Positions 1 through 13,600 of a stretch of DNA of 64,000 nt are shown here, piece after piece. The notes under the pieces are model-generated. The model saw nothing but the letters and a program-made list of their open reading frames with translations, did not search any database and had not been told where the DNA came from. Source of the stretch: Sapria himalayana (lineage: Eukaryota > Streptophyta > Magnoliopsida > Malpighiales > Rafflesiaceae); the NCBI GenBank assembly GCA_029783825.1, contig JAREIK010005488.1:1-64000 (forward strand). Direction: 5' to 3'. The position numbers and the translations under genes are program-made. Position 1 is the first letter of the stretch, and each line of letters begins with the position of its first letter.

Positions 1-510
1 TCTATCTATTTGAGTATATATCTTCTGTCTAACCATGTATGTATATATCTGTCTATATGTCTATCTGGCTATCTATCTATTTGTCTATATGTCTATTTGT
101 CTATATGCCTTTTTGTCTAACTGTCTATATTTCTTTCTATCTATCTTTCTAAATTTTTATCTATTTATCTATCTATCTATGTATCAATCTATTTGTCTAT
201 ATGTATATCTATCTATCTGTCTAACTATCTATTTATCTATCTTTCTGTCTATCTATCTGTCTATCTATCTAGTTGTCTATCTGTCTATTGTTTATATATC
301 AATCTATCTGTGTACTTGACTATCTTTCTATTTGTGTATCTATCAAACTGTGTATTGTCTATCTTCTATTTGTCTATATATCAATCTGTATATCTATCTA
401 TTTGTATATATGTCAATCTATCTATATGGTCTATTTCTCTATCTCTCTATCTATCTATTTATTTATCAATTTATTTCTTTATATACACTTGTCTATCTGT
501 CTATCTATTA

Positions 511-2713
511 ATGTGACTATCTTTGTATCTTTATATATGTGTATATGTCTATCTATCTATACATATATTTTTCTATATGTTTATTTGTCAATCTATTGAT
601 TGGTTATCTATCTATTTATCTATTTTTATATCTGCCTATCTATTTATTTTATATAATATATCTGTCTATCTCTCTATCTATCTATTTGGTTTATCTCTAT
701 ATCACTATATCTGTCTATCTATTAATCAATGTATCTTTTATCTATCAACTTGTCTGGCTGTCTTTTGTATATCTGTCTGTCTGTCTATATGTTTGCTTAT
801 CTATTATTCTATCTAAATATCCATCTAACTATCTTATGTTTGTATGTGTATCTCTCTATTTCTAGGTTTGTCTTTCTGTCTATTTGTTTATCTATCTAAC
901 TAAATATATATCTTTTTATCTTTATATCTATCTACCAATCTATCTATATATCTATCTATCTTATGTCTGTTTGTCTATCTATCTATCTATCTGTCTATCT
1001 ATATATCTGTCTATGTCTTTATCTATCTATCTATCTGTCTAGCTATGTATCTATGTATCTGTCTATCTTTTTATCTATCTAAATGTCCTAATTTTCTATC
1101 GATCTATCGGTATATCTGTCTATCTATCTATCTATCTATATGTATATCTATCTATCTATCTACCTATCTAACTATCTATCTATTTGTCTATCTTTGTATC
1201 TATCTATTTTACTATCTTTCTGTGTGTCATTCTATCTATCTGTCTATATCATCTTTATGTCTATATGTCCGATCTATTTATCACTTTATCTATATATCTA
1301 TCTACTTGTATATCTATCTATCTATCTTTCCAAATGTCTTTCTATCTAATTGTCTATTTGTCTATCTATCTATCTCTCTATGTCTATCCTTTATATGCCT
1401 ATCTATTTATTTATCTATCTATCTATTTGGGTCTGTGTTTTTTGTTTGTCTATTTGTCTGTGTATCTATGTGATTGTCTGTGTGTAGGTGTGTGTCTATG
1501 TGTTTGTCTGTATCTATTCTATGTGTCTCTCTAAATGTCTATTTTTTGTCTTTTTTTATGATTGTTTGTTCGTCCTTTTATCTATCAATCAATCAATCTA
1601 TCTATCTATGTAGTTATCCATCTATCTATCTATCTATAGGATTGATCTATCTATATAATCTACCTATCGATCTTTCTATCAATCTATTCTACCTATCAAT
1701 CTATATGGCTATCAGTCTATTTATTTATCTTTGTGTCTGTCTACCTATCTATCTACCTATTTGGAAATATTGCTATCTAGATATCTGTCTATTTATCAAT
1801 CAGTCTATTTATCTATCTGTCTATCTATCTATCTACTAATCTATCTATCTTTAAATCTATCTATCTTTCCATTGTTTATCTTCCTATCTATCAATGTGTC
1901 TATCAATCTATTTGTCTATCTCTCTATCTTCTTTTTATTATTCAATCTATCTGTCAATATAACTACTATATATCTGTCTATCTGTCTATGTGTTCATCTA
2001 AGAATCACTCTATCTATTTATTTTTTATATCTATCTTCTATTTATCTATCTATCTACCTATCTATCTATATTTCCATTTTTCTATCTATCTATGTTTCTA
2101 TCTATCTATCTATATGTTTTATATGTCTATCTATTTATCTATTTAGCTATTTATCTATTATCAGTTTATCTATTTATCTATCTACTTGTTATCTACCTAT
2201 CTATCCATCTATCTATTATCTATCAATTTCACTATCTTTCTCTCTATTTATTTGTGTATATGTTTATCTATCTATCTGTCTATCTGCATATCTATCTATT
2301 TGTCTATCTGCCTTTCCATCTATCTGCTTATCTGTGTATCTATCTATCTATCTCTCTATCTATCTATCTATATGTCTATCTATCTATTTTTCTATCAGTC
2401 TATCTTTCAATATTTTATATTTATTTATCTCTCTATCTTTATTTCTATTTATCGGAGTATCTCTTTATCTATCTACTTTTCTATCTATATATGTTTCAAT
2501 GTAACTAACTTTCTATCTATATGTTTGTGTATTTATCTATCTATCTATTTATCTATTTATCTTTCTATCTTTCTATCTGTCTACCTATCTAGTTGTCTAT
2601 CTATCTATAGGTATATCGGCATATCTGTCTATCTGTCTGTCTATATATCTATTTATCTGTATATCTATCTATCTTTTTATTTGTCTATCTGTCTGTCTAT
2701 CTATCTATATGGT
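511..2713 (+). repeat. Higher-order unit A of the TCTA array
   Basis: This segment and the one at 4677-6902 share an ordered set of landmark variants that are not simple TCTA. Examples are ATGTGAC at 511 and 4677, TATTTGGT at 683 and 4858, ATGTTTGTATGTG at 836 and 5018, ACCTATTTGG at 1755 and 5934, ATGTTTCAAT at 2491 and 6711, and ATATGG at 2707 and 6896. The offsets are 4166, 4175, 4182, 4179, 4220 and 4189, so the period is about 4.18 kb with small indels. Ordered landmarks with a near-constant offset indicate segmental duplication rather than independent slippage. Confidence 0.75.
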
Positions 2714-4676
2714 CTATATGTCTATCTCTATATCTTTCAATCTGTCTATTTGTTTTTTATATATCTATTTATTCATATTTATCTATTTGTCTATTTTACT
2801 ATCTATCTTTTTCTATCTATCTATCTATCTTTCTATCTTTCTATCTATCTATTTGGCGATATACCTTTCTGTCTATCTATCTATTAGTTTATATGTCTAT
2901 TTGTCAATTTGTCTATCTCTCTATAAATCAATATGTAAATATGTCTATTGTGTAATATATCAATTTGTCAATATGTTTTTCTCTTTATCTATCTATCTGA
3001 CACCTAACAATCTATTTATATGTCTATTTATCTATCTGTCTATATGTCTATATGTCTATATTTCGATATGTCTATTTTTTGAATCTGGCTATCTACCTAT
3101 ATGTCTATCTTTTATTAGTCTATATATCTATCTTTCTATCAGTCAATTTGTCTTTCGATCTATCATTCTTTATGTCTTCAATCTATCTATCTATTGGACT
3201 ATCTATGTGTCTGTCTGCATATCTATCGATCTGTCTATTAGTCTATCTATCTATCTATCTGTCAATCTATCAATCTGTCAATCTATCTATCTAACTATAT
3301 GTCATATCTGTATAGCTATCTCTCATATATCTATCTATCTGTCTATATGGCTATCTATCTATTTGTATATTTGTATTTTTGTTTATCTTTTATCTATCTA
3401 TCTATCTATTTAACTATCTGTCGATCAGTCTATCTGGCTATCTACTTATTTGTCTAACTGTGTATCTATCTATCTAACTATCAGTCTATATTTAATATGT
3501 CTATTTGTCAATCTATCAATCTATCTATCTTTCTATTTTTCGATCTATCTATCTAACTAATTTCGATCGATTTATTTGTCTTTCTGTCTAACGATCTATA
3601 TGTTTATATGTCTAACTATGAAACTGGCTATTTGCCTATCTAATTTTGTGTCTCTCTCTATCTGTCTATCTATCATTCTATATATCATTATGTCTTTCAG
3701 TCAATCTGTCTAAATGTCTAGCATTCTATCTATCTATCTGTCTATCTCTTTAATCGGTCTATCTGTCAATCTATCTATCTATCTATCTATCTGTCAATGC
3801 ATATACTTGTCTATCTGACTATATGTCTATCTTTCTATATGTCTATCTTTTTATCTGGCTATCGATCTATGTGTCTATTTGTCTATCTGTCTATTTATCT
3901 ATATGTCTATTTGTCTATATCTCTATCTTTCTATCCTTCTATCTATCTCTATATTTATCTATATGTTTATTCTATCTGTCTATCTATCTATTTTCTATCT
4001 ATTTAACTGTCTATGTATCTATCTATCTGTATATCTATCTATCAATATATCTGTCTATCTATCTATCTATCTTTCTATCTTTCTATCTATTTATCTATCT
4101 ATCTATCTATCTATCTATCTGTACATCTATCTATCTATCTATCTGTACATCGATCTATCTATCTATCAGTCTATTTGTCTATCTATCTATCTATTAATAT
4201 GGTCTATCTGTCTCTCTCTATCTACTTTTTTAGTGATTTATTATTTATCTATCTACTTATCTGTCTATTTATCTAATTATCTATTTGTCATTGTATCTAC
4301 CTATTAGTATATATGTAATTGTGTCAATCTATATATCTATCTATTTGACTATATGTCCTATATATCTATCTATTTGTCTAATGTCTATTTGTGTATATGT
4401 CTATCTATCTATATGTCTATATGTCTATCTGTCTATTTGTTATCTTTCTATTTGACTATCTATTTATCTATATATATGTCTATATGTGTTTCTGTCTATC
4501 TTTCTAATCTGTTCTATCTATCAATAAGTCTATCTATCTATTTGTATATATGTCTATTTAATCTATTTGTATATATGTTTATCTATCTTTATGGTTAATC
4601 TGTCTAACTCCCTATCTATCTATTGTTTATCAGTTTATTTTTTTATCTATCTACTTGTCAATCTGTCTATCCATTA

Positions 4677-5112
4677 ATGTGACTATCTTTTATATTACTA
4701 TTCGTGTATATGTTAAACTATCTGTCTATCTTTCTATCTTTCTTTATGTCTATCTATCATTCTATTTATCTATCAGTAATCTATATATTTATCTATTTGT
4801 CTATATGTCTATCTATTTATTTGTCTATTTGTATATCTATCTATATCTATATCTATCTATTTGGTTTATCTGTATATCACTATATTGTCTATCTATTTTT
4901 GAAGTATCTTTTTATCTATCTACTTGTATGGCTGTCTATTAGTTTATCTTTTTGTCTGTTCGTCTCTTTGTTTGTTTATTTATTATCTATCTTTCTATCT
5001 AACTGTCTATCTGTCCTATGTTTGTATGTGTGTCTATCTATTTCTTTGTTTGTCTATTAGTCTGTTTCTCTATCTATCTACTATCTATCTATCTTTATAT
5101 ATATATATATAT

Positions 5113-5158
<46 letters not shown>

Positions 5159-6902
5159 ATATATCTATCTATCTATCTGTCTATCTATCTGTCTGTCTGT
5201 CTATCTATCTGCTTATTTGTTTATCTACCTATCTGTCTATGGTCTATCTGTCTATGAATCAAAATATATGTCTATCAATCTATCAATATGTCTTTTTGTC
5301 TATCTGTCAATCTATCTATATTTTTATTTATCTATATATGTCTATATGTCTATCTATCTATCTGTCTATCTAACAATCTGTCTATTTGTTTATCTTTTTA
5401 TCTATTTATCTTACTATCTATCTATCTATCTATCTATTTGTCTATATGGTCTTTATGTCTATATATCAATTTGTTTATTACTTTATCTCTTTATATATCT
5501 ACTTGTTTATCTATCTATCTTTCTAGATGTCTATCTCTCTGCATCTAGCCTCTATCTGCCTATCTATCTTTCCATCTTTTATCTATCTATCTATTTATCT
5601 ATCTATCTATTTGTGTTTGTATGTTTATTTTTTTATCTGTCTGTGTGTCTATGTGATTGTCTATAGTCTATGTGAGTTTGTGTGTCTATGTGTCTGTTTG
5701 TCTATTTTCAATCTATCTATCTTTCTGTCTTTTTGCTTGTTGGTATGTTTGTCCCCCTATCTATCTATATATATTTCAATCAATCTATCTATGTGGGAGT
5801 CATCTATCTATCTATCTATCTATCTCTCTATCGATTAATCAATCAATCTATCTATCTTTCTATCTAATTATCTGCCTACCTATCTATATGGCTATCTATC
5901 TATCTATCTGTGTGTCGGTCTATCTGTCTATCTACCTATTTGGCTATATTGCTATCAGGATATATGTCTATCTATCAATCAGTATATTTATATATCTGTC
6001 CATCTATCTATCTACCAATCTATCTATCATTTAATCTATCTATCTATCTATTTATTTATATGTCTATCTATCTATCTGTCTATATATCTATTTCTCTATA
6101 TATCTATATGTCTATCTATCTATTTAACTACTATATATCAGTCTATCTATCTATCAGTCTGTTTATCTGAGAATCTCTCTATCTATTTATCTTTGTCTAT
6201 CTATCTTTTGTTTATTTATCTATCTATATATATGTCTTTTCATCTATCTATCTACCTATCTATATGTCTAATTATCTATCTGTCTATCTATCTATCTATC
6301 ATTCCATCTGTCTATATGTATTTGTGTTTATCTGTCTATTTATCCATATGGTTAATATGTATATCTTTCTAACTATCTTTTATAAGTTTATCTAATTATC
6401 AATCAACTTGTATATCTATTTATTTATCTATCTATCTGACTATATTTCTATATGTCTATTTGTGTATATGTCTATCTGACTATCTATCTATCTGTCTATC
6501 TGTATATCTATGTATCTATCTATCTGTCTTTGTGTCTTTCTATCTATATGTTTATTTTTCTATCTATCTTTAGATCTCTCTATCTGTCTATATGTTTATT
6601 TATCTATTTCTCTATCAGTCTATATTTATATATTTTATATATATCTATCTCTGTGTCTGTATATCTATGTAATCATTTATCTGTTTATCTATCTACTTGT
6701 CTATATGTCTATGTTTCAATGTGACTATCTTTCTATCTATCTATTTGTGTATATATCTATCTATTTGTATACCTATCTATTTGTTAATCTGTCTATATGT
6801 CTAAAAGCCTATCTATCTCTATATCTATCTATATATATATCATCTTTCTATCAATCTGTCTGTTTGTTTGTCTATATATCTGTCTATATGGTATATATGT
6901 AT
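4677..6902 (+). repeat. Higher-order unit B of the TCTA array
   Basis: Second clear copy of the unit at 511-2713. It has gained an (AT)n run that the first copy lacks. A third, less regular copy may exist: 9131-9205 resembles 4855-4925, and 11236-11340 resembles 5525-5640 and 1367-1470, but with offsets of about 4.3 and 5.7 kb, so the third unit would carry an insertion or be rearranged. Confidence 0.7.
5096..5157. repeat. (AT)n microsatellite
   Basis: About 60 bases of nearly perfect alternating AT within the TCTA array, with one TATAATAT interruption near 5115. The matching position in the first higher-order unit lacks it, so it arose after that duplication. Confidence 0.95.
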
Positions 6903-8001
6903 ATCTCTATATCTATCAATGTGTCTATCTTTCTATTTATAATTATGTCTATCTATATTTTATCTTTCTGTCTATCTATTTAATTGTGTATCTGACTATC
7001 AATCTTCTATATATCTGTCTAGTTATCTATCTATCTATCTATTTATCTATTTATCTATTTATTTATATATCTATATATATGTCTATCTGTCTATTTGGAT
7101 ACCTGCATTTCTATCAATCTGTCTATCAAGCTTTCTGTCTATCTGTCTATCAGTCTATCTATTAATCTATTTATTTGTATATCTCTCTATCAATCTATAT
7201 GTCAATATGTCTATATGTTAATCTATCAATTTGTTTATCTCTCTATCTCTTTATCTATCTATCTGACTACTATCGACCTATTTATTTATTTATTTATCTA
7301 TCTATCTATCTATCTATTTATCTGTCTTTATGTCTATATGTTTATCTGTGAATTAGGCTATTTTCCTATTTCTCTATCTATTTATTAGTCTATCTATCTA
7401 TTTATATATCTGTCAATCTGTCTTTCTGTCTATCATTCTATATGTTTATATGTCTTTATATATATCTATCTATATGTCTATTTGTCTATCTATCTATCTA
7501 TATCTTTATTTATCTATCTCTCTATTTGTCTATCTGTCTATATGGTCTAAATATCTATCTATCTATCTATTTATTTGTCTATTTGTCTATTTGTGTATTT
7601 GTCTATCTATATTTGCCTATCTTTCTATCTGTCTATCTTTCTATTTGTCTATCTGTCTATCTATGTATAAATCTATCTATCTGTCTATTTGTCTATATGT
7701 CAATCTATATATCTATCTATCTATCTATTGTCTATCTATCTATATATCTATCAATCTTCTGTATATCTATCTATCTATCTATCTGCCTATTTGGCTATCT
7801 GTCTATATATCTATCTGTCTATCTCTCTAACTATCTATCTGTCAATGTGTGTATTGTCTATCTATTAATCAATCTACTAGTCTATTTATCTTTATGGTCT
7901 ATCTATATATCTCTTTATTTTATATCTATTAATTGGTTTATCTCTTTATCTATCTACTTATCTTTTATTTATCTGTCTATCTATCTATTTATTTATCTAT
8001 G

Positions 8002-8003
8002 TA

Positions 8004-8096
<93 letters not shown>
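8002..8096. repeat. Compound (AAAT)n-(AT)n microsatellite
   Basis: A run of about 14 AAAT tetramers passes directly into about 17 AT dinucleotides. It is the longest perfect simple repeat in the array. It also ends the + strand open frame that starts at 7442, because it introduces TAA codons. Confidence 0.95.
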
Positions 8097-8099
<3 letters not shown>

Positions 8100-8332
8100 C
8101 TATCTATCTATCTATCAGTATATCTGTCTATTTATCTAGAAATCTATCTGTCTATTTGCCTATCTGTCTATCTTTCTATTTGTCTATCTATAAATTTATC
8201 TAACTTCTATTTAACTATGTATATCTGTCTATTTGACTGCTTTCTATCTATCTATCTATCTATATATTTGTTTATTTTATCTATGTACCTTTTATTTATT
8301 TATCTTTTTGTCTACCCGTCCATCTATCTATA

Positions 8333-8359
8333 TATCTATATATATATATATATATATAT
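8333..8359. repeat. (AT)n microsatellite
   Basis: A short perfect AT run embedded in TCTA repeats. Confidence 0.85.
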
Positions 8360-10576
8360 CTGTCTATATGTCTGTATATCTAACTATTAATCTATCATTC
8401 TATCTATCTATCTATCTGTTTATTTATCTATCTATCAAACTATCTATCTATCTATTTGTCTATCTATCTACATAAATATCTATCTATCTATATGGTTTAT
8501 CTATCTATCTCTCTATTAATCTATCTATTTTATGGTTTATCTTTTTATCTATCTACTTGTCAATCTATCTATCTATCTATCCATCAATTTGTCTATTTGT
8601 CTATCTGTCTTTCTATCAATCTGTCTTGTGTCTATCTATCTATTTATGTATCTATCTATTTGTCTATTTATCTATTTATCTATTTATATATCTATCTATT
8701 TGTCAATGTTTATCTATCTATCTGTCTATCTGTCTATCTGTCTATCTATCTATCTACCTGTCTGTCGATCAATCTATCTATCTTTTTGTATATCTATGTA
8801 TCTATCTGTCTATCTATGTATCTAAATATCTATCTATCTATTTATCTATTTGACTGTCGATCTTACAATCTAGATATCTGTGTATCTGTCTTCTATCAAT
8901 CGGTCTATTTATGTTTCTGTCTATCTGACAATTTGTTTATTTATATGTTTTTTCTATCGTCTTCTATATATATATCTATCTATTTATCTATCATTCTTTT
9001 TAACTATCTATATGTCTATCTATCTATCTATCTATCCTTCTATCTATCAATCTATCTATCCTTCTATCTCTCAATCTATCTATCTGTCCAACTGTCTACC
9101 TGTCTATCTGTCTCTTTGTCTATCGATCTATCTATCTATATGGTATCTCTACCTATCTATCTATTCGTCTATCTATTTTGAAAATTTTCTTTTATCTCTT
9201 TACTTTTATATCTTTCTATCTAATTATCTATTTATCTTTTAATCTATCTAATTATGTATATGTCTATCTGTCTATCTGTCTATCTATCTATCTGTCTATC
9301 TATATTTCTAAATGACTATCTATCTATCTATCGATCTATTTTTTATCTCTCTATCGATCTATTTACTATCTATCTAATTGTTTATCTGTCTATCTCTATC
9401 TATCTATCTAACTATCTATTTTTCTATCTATCTATCATCTATATTGTTTATCTATCTATCTCTCTATCTATATATCTAATTATTGGTTTATCTCTTTATC
9501 TATCTACTTATCTAACTATCAATCTATCATCGTAAATATATTTCTATCTATCTCTTTATGAATATGTCCTATCTGTTTATATATATATCTGTCTGTCTAT
9601 CTATCTATCTGTCTATCTATTGGCTATCTGTCTATTTGTATATCTCTTTAAATGTTTATTCTGTCTATCTATTTATCCGTATATCTTTTTATCTATCTAC
9701 TTGTATATCTTTCTATCTATCTATTTGACTATGTTTCTATCTATTTGTGTATATGTCAATCTGTTTATAACTCGAAATGACTTTTTATATATCAATCTAT
9801 CTGACGATCTTTTTATCTTTCTATTTGTTGATTTGTTTATATGTCAATTGTCTCTCTTTAATTGTATAACTGTCTGAGTCACTTCTATATATAACTATCT
9901 ATCTATCTGTCTATCTCTCTATCTTTCTGTAAGTTTATTTGTATATCTTTCTGTTTGTCTATTTGTTTGTCAATCAGTCCTTCTGTCTTTTTGTCTTTCT
10001 ATCTGTCTGTCTATCTGTCTATCTATATTCAGTGTGTATCTTTGTTTTTCTATCTCTCTTTTTTATTTGTTTTTCAATCTATCTATCTATATATCTCTTT
10101 TTATCTATATATTTATCAATATATCTATCTATCTATATATCTATCTATCTGTCTTTCTTTCTATATGTCTATATGTCTATACATCTATCTATTTAGCCAT
10201 ATATCCTTTATCTATCTATTTATCTATCTGTCTATTTGTCTATCTATTTATTTGCCTATTTGTCTATCTACCTATATTCTATCTGTCTATCAATATATCA
10301 ATCTATCTGTTTATCTATTTATCAGTTATCTCTTATCTATTTACAAGTATATCAGTCTAAATATCTATCTGACTATCTTTGTATCTTTCTATTTGTGTAT
10401 ATGTCTATCTGAATATCTCTCTAAATGTATATATATTTGTGTCTATGCTCTATCTACCTCTCTATTTTTCTATTTATCTATCTATTTGTTAGTCTATATA
10501 TATGTATCTCTATTTATTTATCAATCTAATTTTTTATATTCGACTATCTATCTATCTATATTTATCTATCAATCTA

Positions 10577-10660
10577 TTGATCGATAGATCGATCAATCAA
10601 TCAATCAATCAATCAATCTATTGATCGATAGATCGATCAATCAATCAATCAATCAATCTA
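10577..10660. repeat. Tandem pair with GATCGATAGATCGATC core
   Basis: Two adjacent units of 44 and 40 bases each begin TTGATCGATAGATCGATC, followed by (AATC)n and CTA. The core is nearly self-complementary and contains GATA/TAGA, the opposite strand of the surrounding array. The units differ only in the number of AATC tetramers. A second small inverted motif (TATCTATC...GATAGATA) follows at about 10695-10730. This is the only place in the first 13 kb where I see strand switching of the tetramer. Confidence 0.85.
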
Positions 10661-13600
10661 TCTATCTTTCTACCTATCAATCAATTAATATATCTATCTA
10701 TATATCTATCAATATAGATAGATATATCTATTTATCTATTGATCGATCTGTCTATATATGATTGGAAATCTGGCTATCTATATATCTCTCTATATGTCTA
10801 TATGTTTATTTATCTATCTATATTTTTATATATCTATCTATAAATCTGACTATCTATATTTTTGTATATCTATCTATTTGGTTATATGTCTATCAATCTG
10901 TCTATTTATTTATTTGTCTATGTGTCTATCTTTCTATCTATCTTTTTGTCTATATGTCTATCACTATATCTATCTATCAATCTGTCTATCTTTCTGTCTA
11001 TCTTTCTATATGTCTCTCTATCTATTTGTTTTCTGTCTCTTTATATATCTATCTGACTGTCTATTTTTCTATCTGTCTATCGATCAATCTGCCAATCTAT
11101 ATGTCTATCTATATATCTGTCTATTTATCTATGTATTTACTAGTTTATCTCTTTATCTATCTATTTATCTATATGTCTATCTATCCTGTCTATCTATCTC
11201 TTTGTCTATCTATCCATCTTTCTAACTCTCAATAATGTCTATCTCTTTGTGTCTATCCTCTATTCCCCTATCTATCTATCTCTCTGTATATTTGTGTTTG
11301 TATGTCTTTATGTGTGTAAGTATGTGTATTTGTGTGTCTATTTGTCTATATATCTATCTGTCTATGTGTCAATATATCTATCTGTCTATGTGTCTATGTG
11401 TTTGTGTGTCTCGTTGTTTTTGTTTGTTTCCATTTGTCTATTTCTTTATCTGTGTGTGTGTGTGTGATTGTGTGTCTGTCTATCTGTGTGTGTATCTATT
11501 TGTCTGTCAATCTCTCTATCTTTTTATTCTATCCATCTATCTATTTATCTATCTATCTATGTGTATGGCATCTAACTATCTAACTATCTAACTATCTCTC
11601 TATCTATATTTCTATCCAACTCTCTAACTGTATATTTGTCTATTTGTTTATCAGTCTATCTATCTATATGTTCTATCTATATATTTAGTAGTTTTATCTT
11701 TTTATATTTCAACTTGTCTATCTGTCTATATAATTATCTAACTATATTTATATCTGACTATTTATGTATGTCTTTCAGTCTATATATCTATCTATTTGTC
11801 TATCTATCTATCTATCTGTCTATTTAACTATATGTCTATATGTCTATCTATCTATCTATCTGTCTATTTAACTATATGTCTATATGTCTATCTATCTATC
11901 TGTCTGTCTGTCTATTTGTATATTTATCTATTTTCTTTCTGCCTATCTGTCTATTTGTCTATCTATTTATCTGTCTATTTGTCTATCTATTTATCTGTCT
12001 ATCTATCTATCGTTTTATCTATCTATGTTTCTATTTGCTTATCTATCAATCAATCTATATGTCTATCAATCTAATTGTGTATATGTCTATCTATCTATGT
12101 ATCAATCAATCTATCTATATATCTTTCTATCTGTCTGTCTGTCTAACTATATATCTATCTATTTATCTATCTATCTGAACTATCTGTCTATCTTTCTATC
12201 TGTCTATCTATCTATTGGTATGTCTAACTATTTATCTAAAATCTATCTTTCTATCTATCTATCTATCACTCTATCTCTCTATCTATAGATCTTTCTATAA
12301 ATTTATTTGCCTATCTGTCTAACTATCTATATATATATATATATGTCCATATGTATATCTATCTATCTATATATCTAACTATATGGTCTATCTATTTATC
12401 GGTTTATCTTTAATCTATCTACTCGTCTATCTCTGTATCTATTTTTCTGACTATCTCGCTATCTATCTATTGTGTATATGTCTATGTATATATCTCTATA
12501 AATGTCTATTTACAATGTGCTTATCTAACTACCAATCTATCTATTATCTATCTATCTATCTTTATATTTATCTATCTGTCTGGCTGTCTGTCTGGATGTC
12601 TATCTAGCTGTCTGTCTGTCTGGTTGTCTATCTATTTGTAAATCTTCGTGTGTCTGGCTATTTATTTATTTTTGTTTCTATCTATCTATTTGCCTATCTG
12701 TCTAACTATCTTCAGTCTGCCTGTGTGTCTGTCTGTCTTTCTGTTTTTTCTATATGTATACTTGTCTATCTATCTACCTATCGTTATATCTTTCAATCAA
12801 TCAATCAATCTATCTATCTATATATCTTTCTATCTACCTGTATATCAATCTACCTATGTATCTTTTATCTGTCTATTTGTCTATCTGTCTATCTATCTGT
12901 TTATCTGTTTATCTATTTATCTATCTTTCTGTCGATAAGTTTATATGGATATCTACCTACCTACCTATCTATCTATCAATATATAAGTCTATCTATCTAT
13001 CTATCTATCTATAAGGCTATATGTTTTATGTCTTTCTAATAATCTATAAATCTATCAATCTGTATATCTGTCTATCTGTCTTTCTGACAATCTATCTATC
13101 TCATTATTTTTTACTATCGATCTTCTGAATATTTGTCTATCTATCTTTCTATCTTTCTTTTTTTTGTCTATCTAAATATCTATGCATTTATGTCTCTATC
13201 TGTCTATCTATAAATCTATCTATCTATATTTCTGACTATCTTTCTATGTGTATACTTGTCTATCTGTTTATCTATCTACCTATCTATATGTTTATCTGTC
13301 TATATCTCTGTCTGTCTATCTATCAAAATATCTATCTGAAAATCAATTTATATGTGTATATGTCTAACTATTAATCATTCAATCAATTTATATGTGTATA
13401 TGTGTATACTTGACTATTATTCCAGATAATAATTTGATCACTACCAACTATTACAACACTAAAAGTGAATACAATGAATGGGTCTATAAGCGGAAAAATT
13501 GATTGTTGGTTTAATGGATATATGTTATATTGGGATGGTAATAGTGATTTAATTAGCTGTAAGTTTTGTGATCATACTTGATTAAAGAAGGCACCTTGTG

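Larger units (their letters stand above)
1..13417 (+). repeat. Long degenerate (TCTA)n array
   Basis: Almost the whole stretch is built from TCTA tetramers with common variants TCTG, TTTG, TATG, TTTA and AATC. The right border is sharp: at about 13417 the array meets sequence homologous to the inside of a CACTA transposase gene. Because four is not a multiple of three, every + frame cycles through Ser-Ile-Tyr-Leu without a stop, while the minus strand (TAGA) is full of TAG stops. This explains the many overlapping + strand open frames of 60-257 codons, which I do not annotate as genes. The array is not uniform: landmark variants recur at long distance (see the 4.2-kb units). No gene is visible in it. 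It could be a tetranucleotide-derived satellite; chromosomal position is unknown. Confidence 0.95.

Noticed and set aside
35..13039. Dozens of + strand open frames of 60-257 codons rich in Leu-Ser-Ile-Tyr
   Set aside because: They are the automatic translation of TCTA repeats. All three + frames give the same Ser-Ile-Tyr-Leu cycle, the frames overlap each other, and the minus strand is closed by TAG. There is no codon structure or start context.
1..13417. Centromeric or telomeric identity of the TCTA array
   Set aside because: No telomere repeat (TTTAGGG) arrays and no known centromeric signature are visible; a higher-order period alone does not establish position.
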